This document shows positions 16,742 through 24,885 of a stretch of DNA of 64,000 bases, in pieces. Position numbers and translations under genes: made by a program. The stretch lies in the NCBI GenBank assembly GCA_963536495.1, contig CAUTAF010000006.1, positions 25,127 to 89,126 of the forward strand, given 5' to 3'. Source of the DNA: CAJPPJ01 sp963536495 (GTDB lineage: Bacteria > Bacillota_I > Bacilli_A > RF39 > UBA660). Each line of letters begins with the position of its first letter. Position 1 is the stretch's first letter. Under the pieces are notes generated by a model that did not search any database, was not told where the DNA came from, and saw only the letters and a program-made list of their open reading frames with translations.

Positions 16742-18091
16742 TTATTTACCTACACAAAATCTTTCAAAAATTCTATCAATAACATCAAGTTTACTTCCTT
16801 CACCTAACATTTCTGATAATTTTTCATATATATTTTTTAAATCAAATTCTATTAAATCAATAGGATCATTATTATCAAGTGCTTTTTTTACATCTTCTAA
16901 TATAACTAAAGCTTCTTTTACTAAATTTATTTGTCTTGCATTAGTTAAAATCATCAAATCACTAGAATTTAATGTACCTAAATTAAATAATTCTATTATT
17001 TTATCTTTTAATATATCAATTTTTTCTTTTTCAATAGTATTGATATATATAACATTTTTTAAATTTAAATAACTTATATCTAATTTATTTTCTAAATCGG
17101 TTTTATTAATTACCACAATTCTTTTTTTATTATTAGATTTTTCAATTAAATCTTTATCATAAGGAGTTAATTCTTCATTATTATTAAGAACTAAAATAAC
17201 TAAATTTGCTTCTTCTATTTGTTTTAATGATTTATCTACTCCATATTTTTCAACTATATCTTCAGTTTCTCTTATACCTGCTGTATCTATTAAATTAAAT
17301 GTTACTCCATCTATTACTATACTACCTTCTACTAAATCTCTAGTTGTTCCAGGAATATTTGTAACAATAGCTTTATCATAATCAAGAAGTGCATTTAATA
17401 TAGAACTTTTACCTACATTTGGTCTTCCTATTATAGCAGTTTTTATACCCGCTTTTATTATTTCACCATCTACACTATTTCTTAAAATATTTTTTAAAGA
17501 GTTTTCTATATAATTAACCTCTTTTTTTATATTTTCATTAGTTGTTACATAAATATCAGTATATTCTGGATAATCAATATTAACTGCTATATCAGAAATA
17601 ATATTTAATAAATTATCTTTAAAACCTTTTATTAATTGACTAAGTTTACCACTTACTTTATTTATTGATATTTTTCTATTTAATTCACTATCTGATTTTA
17701 ATAGTTCATTTATTCCTTCTGCTTCTATTAAATCAATTCTTCCATTTAAATATGCTCTTTTAGTAAATTCGCCTTTTTCTGCTAATCTTGCTCCTTTAAG
17801 CATTATTAATTCTAAGATTTTTTTAGTAGTTGCAATACCGCCATGACAAGATATTTCAACTATATCTTCTAATGTATAAGTCTTTGGACTTTTCATAACC
17901 GTTATTAACACTTCATCTATAATATCTTCTTCATTTTTTATAAAACCATATACTACTCTATGACTTTCTACCTTTGTTAAATCACGACTAAAGATGCTAT
18001 CAACTATACTAATAGCATCTTTTCCGCTAAGCCTAATTATAGATATTGCACCTTCTCCAAGAGCAGTTGATATTGCAACAATTGTATCCAT
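16742..18091 (-). CDS. mnmE: tRNA modification GTPase MnmE (TrmE)
   Basis: 449 aa. N-terminal folate-binding domain, then a G domain with P-loop GRPNVGKSSILNALL, G2/G3 region TNIPGTTRDLVEGSI, NKTDLE for guanine specificity, and the C-terminal catalytic tetrapeptide form CVGK at the very end. A potassium-stimulated GTPase acting with MnmG. GGAGG site before the ATG. Confidence 0.97.
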   Translation of the reverse strand: MDTIVAISTALGEGAISIIRLSGKDAISIVDSIFSRDLTKVESHRVVYGFIKNEEDIIDEVLITVMKSPKTYTLEDIVEISCHGGIATTKKILELIMLKGARLAEKGEFTKRAYLNGRIDLIEAEGINELLKSDSELNRKISINKVSGKLSQLIKGFKDNLLNIISDIAVNIDYPEYTDIYVTTNENIKKEVNYIENSLKNILRNSVDGEIIKAGIKTAIIGRPNVGKSSILNALLDYDKAIVTNIPGTTRDLVEGSIVIDGVTFNLIDTAGIRETEDIVEKYGVDKSLKQIEEANLVILVLNNNEELTPYDKDLIEKSNNKKRIVVINKTDLENKLDISYLNLKNVIYINTIEKEKIDILKDKIIELFNLGTLNSSDLMILTNARQINLVKEALVILEDVKKALDNNDPIDLIEFDLKNIYEKLSEMLGEGSKLDVIDRIFERFCVGK

Positions 18092-18100
18092 TATTCCTCC

Positions 18101-18128
18101 TATAAAAAGAAAAGAGTTTTAAGACTCT
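18101..18128 (-). terminator. Weak terminator between jag and mnmE
   Basis: In minus-strand sense AGAGT (18128..18124), a six-base loop containing the jag stop codon, ACTCT (18117..18113), then TTTCTTTTT. A five-pair stem with a good T tract, so probably partial attenuation of transcription from the rpmH-rnpA-yidC-jag group. Confidence 0.5.
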
Positions 18129-18733
18129 CTTTTTTTAATAACAACATATCTATTTGGTTCTTCCCCAGAACTTTCTGTAACTATATTTTTAAAATTAGAT
18201 AATGCATTATGAACTATACGTCTTTCATAAGAATTCATTGGATCTAAATTTACTTCTATTCCTGTTTTTAATACTTCTTTAGCTACATTTTTAGCTAAAA
18301 ATATTAATTTTTTTTCTTTATGTTTCTTATAATTTGAAACATCTAATACAAATTTAAATTCATTTAATTCATTATTTTTTAAATATTTAACAATTATAGT
18401 AGTTAAAGCTTTTAAATTTTTTGAATTTTTACCTATTATTAGACTATCATTATCTGTTTTTAAATTAATATAAAATGTATTATTTTTATAATAAGTATCT
18501 ATATTTATTATATTTATAGACATGTCATTTAATATATTTTTTATTTTTTCTATTAAATCTTCTTCTATTTCTATTTTCTTAATAATTGATAATTCTATTT
18601 TTTTTGTTTTAAATAACCCTGTTTTTATTTCTTTTTCATAAAAAATCACATCATCTTTATTAACATTTAATTCATATAAAGCTAAATTTAATAAATCTTC
18701 TTTATTTTTTCCTATATAAATACTTTTTTTCAT
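18119..18733 (-). CDS. jag: RNA-binding protein Jag/KhpB
   Basis: 204 aa. Three domains in the usual order: Jag-N (residues 1-50), KH with LIIGKNSKNLKALTTIIVKY, and R3H with MNSYERRIVHNALSNFKNIV then SSGEEPNRYVVI. KhpB works with KhpA in RNA binding and cell elongation in streptococci. Its ATG overlaps the yidC stop by one base, the conserved yidC-jag pairing. Confidence 0.95.
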   Translation of the reverse strand: MKKSIYIGKNKEDLLNLALYELNVNKDDVIFYEKEIKTGLFKTKKIELSIIKKIEIEEDLIEKIKNILNDMSINIINIDTYYKNNTFYINLKTDNDSLIIGKNSKNLKALTTIIVKYLKNNELNEFKFVLDVSNYKKHKEKKLIFLAKNVAKEVLKTGIEVNLDPMNSYERRIVHNALSNFKNIVTESSGEEPNRYVVIKKRES

Positions 18734-19668
18734 TATTTCACCTCAGCTTTTTTATTTATTATATAACTTTGTAGAAAAGCAAATCCACTTTGAATTATCC
18801 AATATATGTTAAGGGCAGCTGGTGATACTAAAGACATAAATCCTATTATTAAAGGCATAACTATAAATAATGTATTCATGCTTTGTAATGCTTCTTTATT
18901 TGTAGAAGTTAATTCTGCAACTTTTAAACTAAAATATGTAATAACTACATTTAATATTACCAATAATATATATATATATTTTCCAGTATTAAAAGCTGTA
19001 ATTGGAGAAGTTCCTAATTGAAATGTTAAAAATGTACTTTCAAATACAGCGGGTGTTCTCATTATAGATTCATAAAAAGCTATAAATATAACTGCAGTTA
19101 ATACTCCTGATGCTATACTACTAAGAGGATTTAAATTATATTTTTTATATATAAGAGCTTGTTCTCTAGTTTTATTCATTATTGAAGTTTGATCAGTTTT
19201 TCCACTATATTTTGTTTCTAATTTAGCTAATTCAGGTTGAATTTCTTTCATTATTTTATTTTGTTTTATTTGGGCTATTGTAATTGGTAAAGTTATTAAT
19301 TTTAAAATTAAAGTTACAATAATTATTGATAAACCATAATTTTTAATAATTTTTCCTAATTGAACCAATAAAACAACTAATGGTTTTATAAAAAAACTAT
19401 CCCATAAACCATTATATTTACCTTTAAACAACATATACTCACTACATTTTGGTAGTTTTGATATATCAACTTTTTCTTTATATTTATTATATATTTTTAT
19501 ACTTTCTTTATCTTCCGGTTGACAAACTATATTTTCAGTTAATTGTTGTTTAGTAACAGGATTAGTAATTATTGTTTTATTTTCCTTTAGTGGTTTTACA
19601 CAAGCTGTTAGTAAAAACAAACATAAAACTAAAAATCCTAATAATTTTATTTTTTTGTTATTGAACAT
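18733..19668 (-). CDS. yidC: Membrane protein insertase YidC (Oxa1 family, lipoprotein)
   Basis: 311 aa. N-terminal lipoprotein signal with lipobox LTAC (KLLGFLVLCLFLLTACVKP), then about five membrane helices with the Oxa1/YidC core (KLITLPITIAQIKQNKIMKE around the hydrophilic-groove region). Inserts and folds membrane proteins with or without SecYEG. Only one yidC is visible in this window. Follows rnpA with an 11-base overlap. Confidence 0.96.
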   Translation of the reverse strand: MFNNKKIKLLGFLVLCLFLLTACVKPLKENKTIITNPVTKQQLTENIVCQPEDKESIKIYNKYKEKVDISKLPKCSEYMLFKGKYNGLWDSFFIKPLVVLLVQLGKIIKNYGLSIIIVTLILKLITLPITIAQIKQNKIMKEIQPELAKLETKYSGKTDQTSIMNKTREQALIYKKYNLNPLSSIASGVLTAVIFIAFYESIMRTPAVFESTFLTFQLGTSPITAFNTGKYIYILLVILNVVITYFSLKVAELTSTNKEALQSMNTLFIVMPLIIGFMSLVSPAALNIYWIIQSGFAFLQSYIINKKAEVK

Positions 19669-20005
19669 TATTATTTCCTTTCAACTTATTTATTACATTT
19701 AAAAATAAGTCATCTAATTTTGAAAAAGATACATCATTAATCTCTTTCTTTATTATTATAATATATTCTTCTCCATTTTTATATAAACTTTTATGTTTAT
19801 ATATAATTTCTCTTAATTGTCTTTTTATTTTGTTACGCAAAAAAGCTTTACCTACTTTTTTACCTATAGATAAACCAAAACGATAGAAATTTTCGTTATG
19901 ATTATCTATATAATATATAGTAAAGCAACTTTCTTTTATATATTTACCTTTTTTTATTACCTTCAAGAAATCTTCATTTTTCTTGATAGTATTTATTTTT
20001 TTCAT
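19658..20005 (-). CDS. rnpA: Ribonuclease P protein component
   Basis: 115 aa. Basic protein with the RNR-like motif FLRNKIKRQLREII and GLSIGKKVGKA. Partners the RNase P RNA (not in this window) to trim tRNA 5' leaders. It directly follows rpmH, the near-universal order at the origin. No clear ribosome binding site before the ATG; coupling to rpmH is likely. Confidence 0.96.
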   Translation of the reverse strand: MKKINTIKKNEDFLKVIKKGKYIKESCFTIYYIDNHNENFYRFGLSIGKKVGKAFLRNKIKRQLREIIYKHKSLYKNGEEYIIIIKKEINDVSFSKLDDLFLNVINKLKGNNNVQ

Positions 20006-20017
20006 ATATTAAACTAC

Positions 20018-20140
20018 CTAAGCAGATAATACTTTACGACCCTTACGTCTTCTTCTTGCAACTATACCACTTTTTTGTCTAGAAAAAAATCCACATTTCT
20101 TTTTTCTATTTCTATTATTTGGTTGAAAAGTTCTTTTCAT
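20018..20140 (-). CDS. rpmH: 50S ribosomal protein L34 (short form)
   Basis: 40 aa: begins MKRTFQPNNRNRKKKCGFFS and ends ARRRRKGRKVLSA. Most bacterial L34 proteins are 44-46 aa; alignment by eye places a loss of about four residues in the middle (after GFFSRQKS). An AAGGAGG site lies upstream of the ATG at 20140, and a -10-like TATAAT on the minus strand is at 20174..20169. Confidence 0.95.
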   Translation of the reverse strand: MKRTFQPNNRNRKKKCGFFSRQKSGIVARRRRKGRKVLSA

Positions 20141-20456
20141 AAGTCCTCCTTTTAAATAAACAATAATGATTATATCTTATTTTTAAAAAAAATAAAAGTT
20201 TTATTTGATATGAACATTGATTATTTAATTATAATATACAAAGTTTTAACTTTTCAACATATAAACATGTTAATTATTTAAGTTATAAGTTATAAACTTT
20301 ATAAAATTTGTTCATTTGTTTATAACTATATTTTTTCTTTAATATATATAGTTATTAAATGTTTAAATCTTTGTATATATAATGTTTATATTATTTTTCT
20401 CTTTTAATTATCAACAAAATATACTACAATAATTCTTAACATGTTGGGGGATTATC
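20141..20456. other. Origin region (oriC, left part): intergenic rpmH-dnaA
   Basis: 316 bases of very AT-rich DNA between the divergent rpmH and dnaA genes, holding promoters for both. DnaA-box-like nonamers: TTATCAACA (20408..20416), TTTTCAACA (20251..20259), ATATAAACA (20259..20267, and reversed at 20383..20391) and TTATAAACA reversed (20317..20325). Gene direction flips here, which is the classic mark of a bidirectional origin. No tRNA or protein gene seen. Confidence 0.8.
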
Positions 20457-21812
20457 ATGGAAGAAGGGAAAGTTTGGAATTTAGTTTTAGAAAAAATTAA
20501 AAATGATGTAACTGATGTAGCTTTTAAAAATTATTTTAAACAAACTGTTCTTCATTCTTTAAAAGATAACTGTGCTAAAATAATTTGTAATTTAGGTAAT
20601 ATTCAAAAAGAATTTATTGAAAAGTACCATTTTAATTCTTTAAAAAAATATTTGTTAGAGGTTACAGAAAATAATATAGATATATTATTATTAACAAAAG
20701 ATGATTTAGAAAACAATCAAGAAGTATCGATAGTTCAAAATAATCAAGTTATTAGCAATAATTTTGTTCACAAATCTAATTTAAATAAAAACTTAACTTT
20801 CGATAATTTTATAATAGGTAAAAGTAATGCAATTGCAGCACAATGTGCCAGAGTAGTATCAGTTAGTCCAGGTGATTCTTATAATCCATTTTACTTATAT
20901 GGAAATAGTGGAGTAGGTAAAACTCATTTAATGCAAGCAATTGGTAATTATATTGAAGATAATACTAATAAAAAAGTTTTATATGTTCCTACAGAAGAAT
21001 TTATAAGTGATTTTACTAGCATGGCTAGACAATTAAATGTTAATAATAATACCGAAAAGTTAGAACAATTTAAAAATAAATATAGAAATATCGATGTATT
21101 AATAATTGATGATATTCAATCTTTAGGTACAACCAAAACAACTCAAGAAGAATTTTTTAATATTTTTAATGAATTACATAATAATAATAAACAAATAATC
21201 GTATCTTCTGACTCATCTCCAAACGATTTAAAAAAATTAGAGGAAAGATTAAAAACAAGATTCTTATGGAGTGGAGCTTTTAATATAGATCCACCTGATT
21301 ATGATTTAAGAATAAACATTATAAAATCTAAAATAAAAGAAAAAGAAATTATTGATATAGATAACGATTCAATAGAATATATTGCTACTAATATAAGTAG
21401 TGATGTTAGAAGTTTAGAAGGTGCTATAAAAAGAATACTTTTATATCATAATATGTATGGTACTAGCGATTTAAACACTACAATAGATGCTCTTAGAGAT
21501 CTTATAGGAAGAGGTACTGGTACAAAAAATGATATAAATCATATTCAAAAAATAGTAGCTGATTATTATAGAATTTCAGTTGATGATTTAAAAGCCAAAA
21601 GAAGAAGTCCAAATATTTTAATTCCAAGACAAATTGCTTTATATTTATGTAATAAACATACAAAAGAAAATTTATCTAAAATAGGAATTGAATTTGGGCA
21701 AACTCATTCTACTGTTATAAATGCTATAAATAAGGTAGAAAAATTAATTAAGACAAATGTCGATATGAAAAAAGTAATAAAAGATTTAGAAAATGATATA
21801 AATAAACAATAA
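20457..21812 (+). CDS. dnaA: Chromosomal replication initiator DnaA
   Basis: 451 aa. Domain I (1-80), a short linker, the AAA+ domain with Walker A YGNSGVGKTHLMQAIGNY and Walker B VLIIDDIQSL, and C-terminal helix-turn-helix domain IV (RRSPNILIPRQIALYLCNKH). The signature that usually reads GGRDHTTV is here GQTHSTV: one residue shorter, with the Asp missing while His and Thr-Val remain (DNA at 21693..21716). It initiates replication by binding boxes at oriC. A GGGGGA site precedes the ATG. Confidence 0.97.
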   Translation: MEEGKVWNLVLEKIKNDVTDVAFKNYFKQTVLHSLKDNCAKIICNLGNIQKEFIEKYHFNSLKKYLLEVTENNIDILLLTKDDLENNQEVSIVQNNQVISNNFVHKSNLNKNLTFDNFIIGKSNAIAAQCARVVSVSPGDSYNPFYLYGNSGVGKTHLMQAIGNYIEDNTNKKVLYVPTEEFISDFTSMARQLNVNNNTEKLEQFKNKYRNIDVLIIDDIQSLGTTKTTQEEFFNIFNELHNNNKQIIVSSDSSPNDLKKLEERLKTRFLWSGAFNIDPPDYDLRINIIKSKIKEKEIIDIDNDSIEYIATNISSDVRSLEGAIKRILLYHNMYGTSDLNTTIDALRDLIGRGTGTKNDINHIQKIVADYYRISVDDLKAKRRSPNILIPRQIALYLCNKHTKENLSKIGIEFGQTHSTVINAINKVEKLIKTNVDMKKVIKDLENDINKQ

Positions 21813-21920
21813 TATTCATAATATGAACATGATAATTAGTAGAATTTATATAAGATTAATCAAGATATAAACAATATAAACAATAATAATAAAAATATAT
21901 ATAAAAAAGGAGAGTAATAT
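21813..21920. repeat. Tandem DnaA-box-like nonamers downstream of dnaA (oriC, right part)
   Basis: The dnaA-dnaN gap carries two abutting copies of ATATAAACA (21865..21873 and 21874..21882), the same nonamer found twice upstream of dnaA, then an AT-rich run that could be a melting zone. Bacillus origins are bipartite with box clusters on both sides of dnaA, so this fits. Binding by this DnaA is inference. Confidence 0.55.
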
Positions 21921-23036
21921 ATGAAATTTAAAATTGAACAAAAGACATTATTAGAAGGTTTAGCAAAAGTAAGTAATGCTATTTCTAGTAAAAGTTTAAT
22001 ACCTATATTATCAGGAATTAAATTTGAATTAACTAGTGAAGGGTTATATTTAATAGCGTCTGATTCAGATATGACTATTAAAAATTTTATTAAATTAGAT
22101 AAAGAAAATATTCAAATAGAAGAATTAGGTGGAATAGTAATACCAAAAAATATAATAGAGATAGTTAGAAAATTAGAAGAACAAGTTTTAGAAATCACAG
22201 TTCTTGATGGAGTAAAGATTTTAATTAAAACAAAATCTGGTAATTTTTATTTAAATGGTTATGAAAAAGAAGAATATCCAAAAATGGATTTATCTTTGAA
22301 CAAAAAGTTCATATCTATAAATGCTAAAAAATTAAAAGAAGCTGTTAATCAAATTTCATTTGCTTCTAGTAGAGATGAAGGAAGACCAATACTTACAGGG
22401 ATAAATTTACGTATTTTAGGAGATAAAATAGAATTAAATGCAACTGATTCATATAGACTTGCAAGAAATATATTAGATTTAAAAGAAACAGTTGATGAAA
22501 GTTATAATATTGTAGTTCCAACAGATAATTTTAATAATTTTTTAAAGACAATAGAGGCAGATAGTGATGTTGAATTACATATATTTAACAATAAAATAAT
22601 CTTTAATTATGAAAATTTATTATTTCAATCTAGACTTATAAGTGGAAATTATCCATTTACTTCAAATTTATTTCCAAAAGAAAAACTATTTTCAATTACT
22701 TTAAATAAAACACAATTTTATAATGTAGTAGATAGAGCAGCTTTATTTACTTCAGATAAAGAAAAAAATATTATTTCTTTAATAGTAAATAAAAATACTG
22801 TAGTCGTTAAATCAGGAGATGGAATAGGTCAAGTAGATGAAAAAATAGATATAAACGAAAATGTTGAAAACGAATTCAAAATAGATTTTTCATCTAGATA
22901 TATGATGGATTCAGTAAAAACATTTAAAAATGAAACTATAACTTTAACATTTTTAGCTTCAGATAAACCTATTGTTATAAGTGATAAAGATTCAGAAAAT
23001 TTAATGCATTTAGTATTGCCAATAAGAAGTTATTAA
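21921..23036 (+). CDS. dnaN: DNA polymerase III beta subunit (sliding clamp)
   Basis: 371 aa, three clamp domains at normal length. Typical landmarks: the N-terminal MKFKIEQKTLLEGLAKVSNA, the central FASSRDEGRPILTGINL, and the C-terminal VLPIRSY. A ring-shaped dimer that tethers polymerase and binds many repair proteins. AAGGAGAG site upstream. Confidence 0.97.
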   Translation: MKFKIEQKTLLEGLAKVSNAISSKSLIPILSGIKFELTSEGLYLIASDSDMTIKNFIKLDKENIQIEELGGIVIPKNIIEIVRKLEEQVLEITVLDGVKILIKTKSGNFYLNGYEKEEYPKMDLSLNKKFISINAKKLKEAVNQISFASSRDEGRPILTGINLRILGDKIELNATDSYRLARNILDLKETVDESYNIVVPTDNFNNFLKTIEADSDVELHIFNNKIIFNYENLLFQSRLISGNYPFTSNLFPKEKLFSITLNKTQFYNVVDRAALFTSDKEKNIISLIVNKNTVVVKSGDGIGQVDEKIDINENVENEFKIDFSSRYMMDSVKTFKNETITLTFLASDKPIVISDKDSENLMHLVLPIRSY

Positions 23037-23170
23037 TATAACTTTTTATTTTTTTGTAAAAAAGGACGAAAAATACCCATAAAATCCCTAATAAAACCCC
23101 TATTTTTTTTAAAATTAATATTTTATGATACGAATCACAATTTATTTTATAAAAAGGAGGGATTAAAATT
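23037..23170 (+). promoter_or_regulatory. Upstream region of the comK-like gene with phased A/C tracts
   Basis: 134 bases. Three near-repeats of an A4-x-C3 unit have C tracts at 23076..23078, 23086..23088 and 23097..23100, and A tracts at about 23069, 23081 and 23093, that is one per helical turn. Then AAAATTAATATTTT (23111..23124), an A4-N6-T4 element close to the Bacillus ComK box (AAAA-N5-TTTT). An AAAAAGGAGGGA ribosome binding site ends the region, the strongest in the neighbourhood. Phasing suggests bent DNA; regulatory meaning is inference. Confidence 0.45.
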
Positions 23171-23644
23171 ATGGAAAATTATGAAATAAATGATGAAACA
23201 ATTGCAATAATATCAAAAGGAAATAAAAGTAAGGTAATTACTTTAAATAATGAATTTGTAGTAGATAAACCGGGATATAAAATAGTAGATGATTCTTGTA
23301 AATTCTATGGAAGTAGTTATTTAGGAAGACTTCATTCTGTAAAAGAGATGTTATCTGCTAGATATAAGTTACCAATAATAGTAGCAGAATCTGAAAATAT
23401 GATATTTTTTCCTACAAAATCTTCATTAGAACCAGATTGTTGTTGGATTAATTACAGTTTGATTAAAAATTATCAAAAAACTAGTGAAATAGTTACTAAA
23501 ATTCGTTTTTATAACAATAGTGAAAAAGAGTTTATAATATCTAAAATATCACTAGAAAATCAAATGAATAGATCACTTAGACTTCAATCGATATTAAGAC
23601 AAAGACATTTGCATTATAAAAATACAAAATTTATAGATTTTTAA
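23171..23644 (+). CDS. comK: ComK-family competence transcription factor
   Basis: 157 aa. By-eye alignment with Bacillus ComK is convincing along the whole length: NYEINDETIAIIS matches SYEVNGATIAVLP; IVDDSCKFYGSSYLGR matches IVDRSCRFFGSSYAGR; PIIVAESENMIFFPTKSS matches PIMVDPSNQIFLFPTLSS; the Cys-Trp-Ile segment (CCWINYSL) and SLENQMNRSLRLQSILRQR also match. In Bacillus, ComK activates DNA-uptake genes by binding paired AT boxes. This protein ends about 30 residues early, losing the C-terminal tail with the FMLYP MecA-binding motif. It sits between dnaN and recF, where yaaA is usual. Strong own ribosome binding site. Confidence 0.85.
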   Translation: MENYEINDETIAIISKGNKSKVITLNNEFVVDKPGYKIVDDSCKFYGSSYLGRLHSVKEMLSARYKLPIIVAESENMIFFPTKSSLEPDCCWINYSLIKNYQKTSEIVTKIRFYNNSEKEFIISKISLENQMNRSLRLQSILRQRHLHYKNTKFIDF

Positions 23645-23668
23645 ACAATAAATATCAAAAATAATAAC

Positions 23669-23757
23669 AAAAATAGCTATTTTTATGTTATAATACTCTT
23701 GTATGTATAGAACCATTCGAAAGTAGGAATCAATGAAAAATAGCAATTTTTTTAAAA
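23669..23757 (+). promoter_or_regulatory. recF promoter with palindrome and leader
   Basis: A 16-bp perfect palindrome (AAAAATAGCTATTTTT, 23669..23684) abuts an extended -10 (TG at 23686..23687, TATAAT at 23689..23694). A second copy of the motif (AAAAATAGCAATTTTT, 23736..23751) lies in the leader just before recF. recF itself has no clear ribosome binding site; a 19-codon frame (ATG 23733, stop 23790..23792) with a weak AGGAA site overlaps its start. Confidence 0.5.
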
Positions 23758-24885
23758 ATGAAGATAAAAAAGTTAAAATTAATAAATTTTAGAAATTTAG
23801 ATAACGTTGAATTAAATTTTATTAACAATATAAATATTATAATAGGATCAAATGGTGCTGGAAAGACAAATATATTAGAAGCAATTTATTTAAATTCACT
23901 TACAAAGTCTTTTAGAGCTAACAGTGATATAGAATTAATAAAATTTAATAAAGATTTTTTAACTATAAAATCTACTATTAAAGAAAATTCTTACAATGAA
24001 AATGTTTTATACAATATTGATAAAATATCTAAGAAAATCTATTTAAATTCATCTAAAATTACTAAATTATCAGAATATATTGGTAAATATCCTGTTGTTA
24101 TATCAACACCAGAAGATGTACTTATGATTAAGACATCTCCATCTAATAGAAGAGATGTTTTAAATATTTCGATATGTCAATTTAATAAAGAATATTTTAA
24201 AACTTTAAATGAATATAATAAATTATTGAAATTAAGAAATGATTATTTAAAAAGAATTTTAATAAATTCTATTTCTGATATAAAATACTTTGATATATTA
24301 ACAGAAAAATTAATAGAAAAAGCAGTTTATATTTATATTGAAAGAGATAAATATATCAGTTCTATAAATAATTATTTAGGAAATATATTTGAACATATTT
24401 GTTTAAATCCAAATTTAATAATAAAATATTCTCCCAATATCGATATAACTGAATATAGTGAAGAAAATATTAAAAAAATTCTTAATAAAAAATATAAAAA
24501 AGATTTTAATAAAGAAATTTCTCAAGGTATGACTTTAACAGGTCCACATAGAGATGATTTTAGTTTTATTTTAGAAGATAAAGATATGAAATTTTATAGT
24601 TCTGAAGGTCAAAAGAAAATGGCTGTTATATCGTTTAAATTAGCAGAAATGATGTTATTTCAAGCAACAGATGACAAAAAACCAATAATTTTATTAGATG
24701 ATTTATTTAGTGAATTAGATATAAACAATAAAAATAGATTAGTTAAATTTATTCCAGATGATTTACAAGTTGTAATAACTAGTAATGATTTAAAAGGAAT
24801 AAATAAAAGTATAAGAGATAATGCTAAAATCTTTAAAATAAAAGATGGAGAAGTGAGGGTAGTTAATAATGGAAGAAATAAATAA
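23758..24885 (+). CDS. recF: DNA replication and repair protein RecF
   Basis: 375 aa. SMC-like ATPase: Walker A GSNGAGKTNILEAIYLNS, signature region SEGQKKMAVISFKLAEM, and Walker B PIILLDDLFSELD. It loads RecA at gaps with RecO and RecR. Overlaps gyrB by 17 bases, so the two are cotranscribed. The start codon has no obvious Shine-Dalgarno; see the leader frame overlapping it. Confidence 0.96.
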   Translation: MKIKKLKLINFRNLDNVELNFINNINIIIGSNGAGKTNILEAIYLNSLTKSFRANSDIELIKFNKDFLTIKSTIKENSYNENVLYNIDKISKKIYLNSSKITKLSEYIGKYPVVISTPEDVLMIKTSPSNRRDVLNISICQFNKEYFKTLNEYNKLLKLRNDYLKRILINSISDIKYFDILTEKLIEKAVYIYIERDKYISSINNYLGNIFEHICLNPNLIIKYSPNIDITEYSEENIKKILNKKYKKDFNKEISQGMTLTGPHRDDFSFILEDKDMKFYSSEGQKKMAVISFKLAEMMLFQATDDKKPIILLDDLFSELDINNKNRLVKFIPDDLQVVITSNDLKGINKSIRDNAKIFKIKDGEVRVVNNGRNK

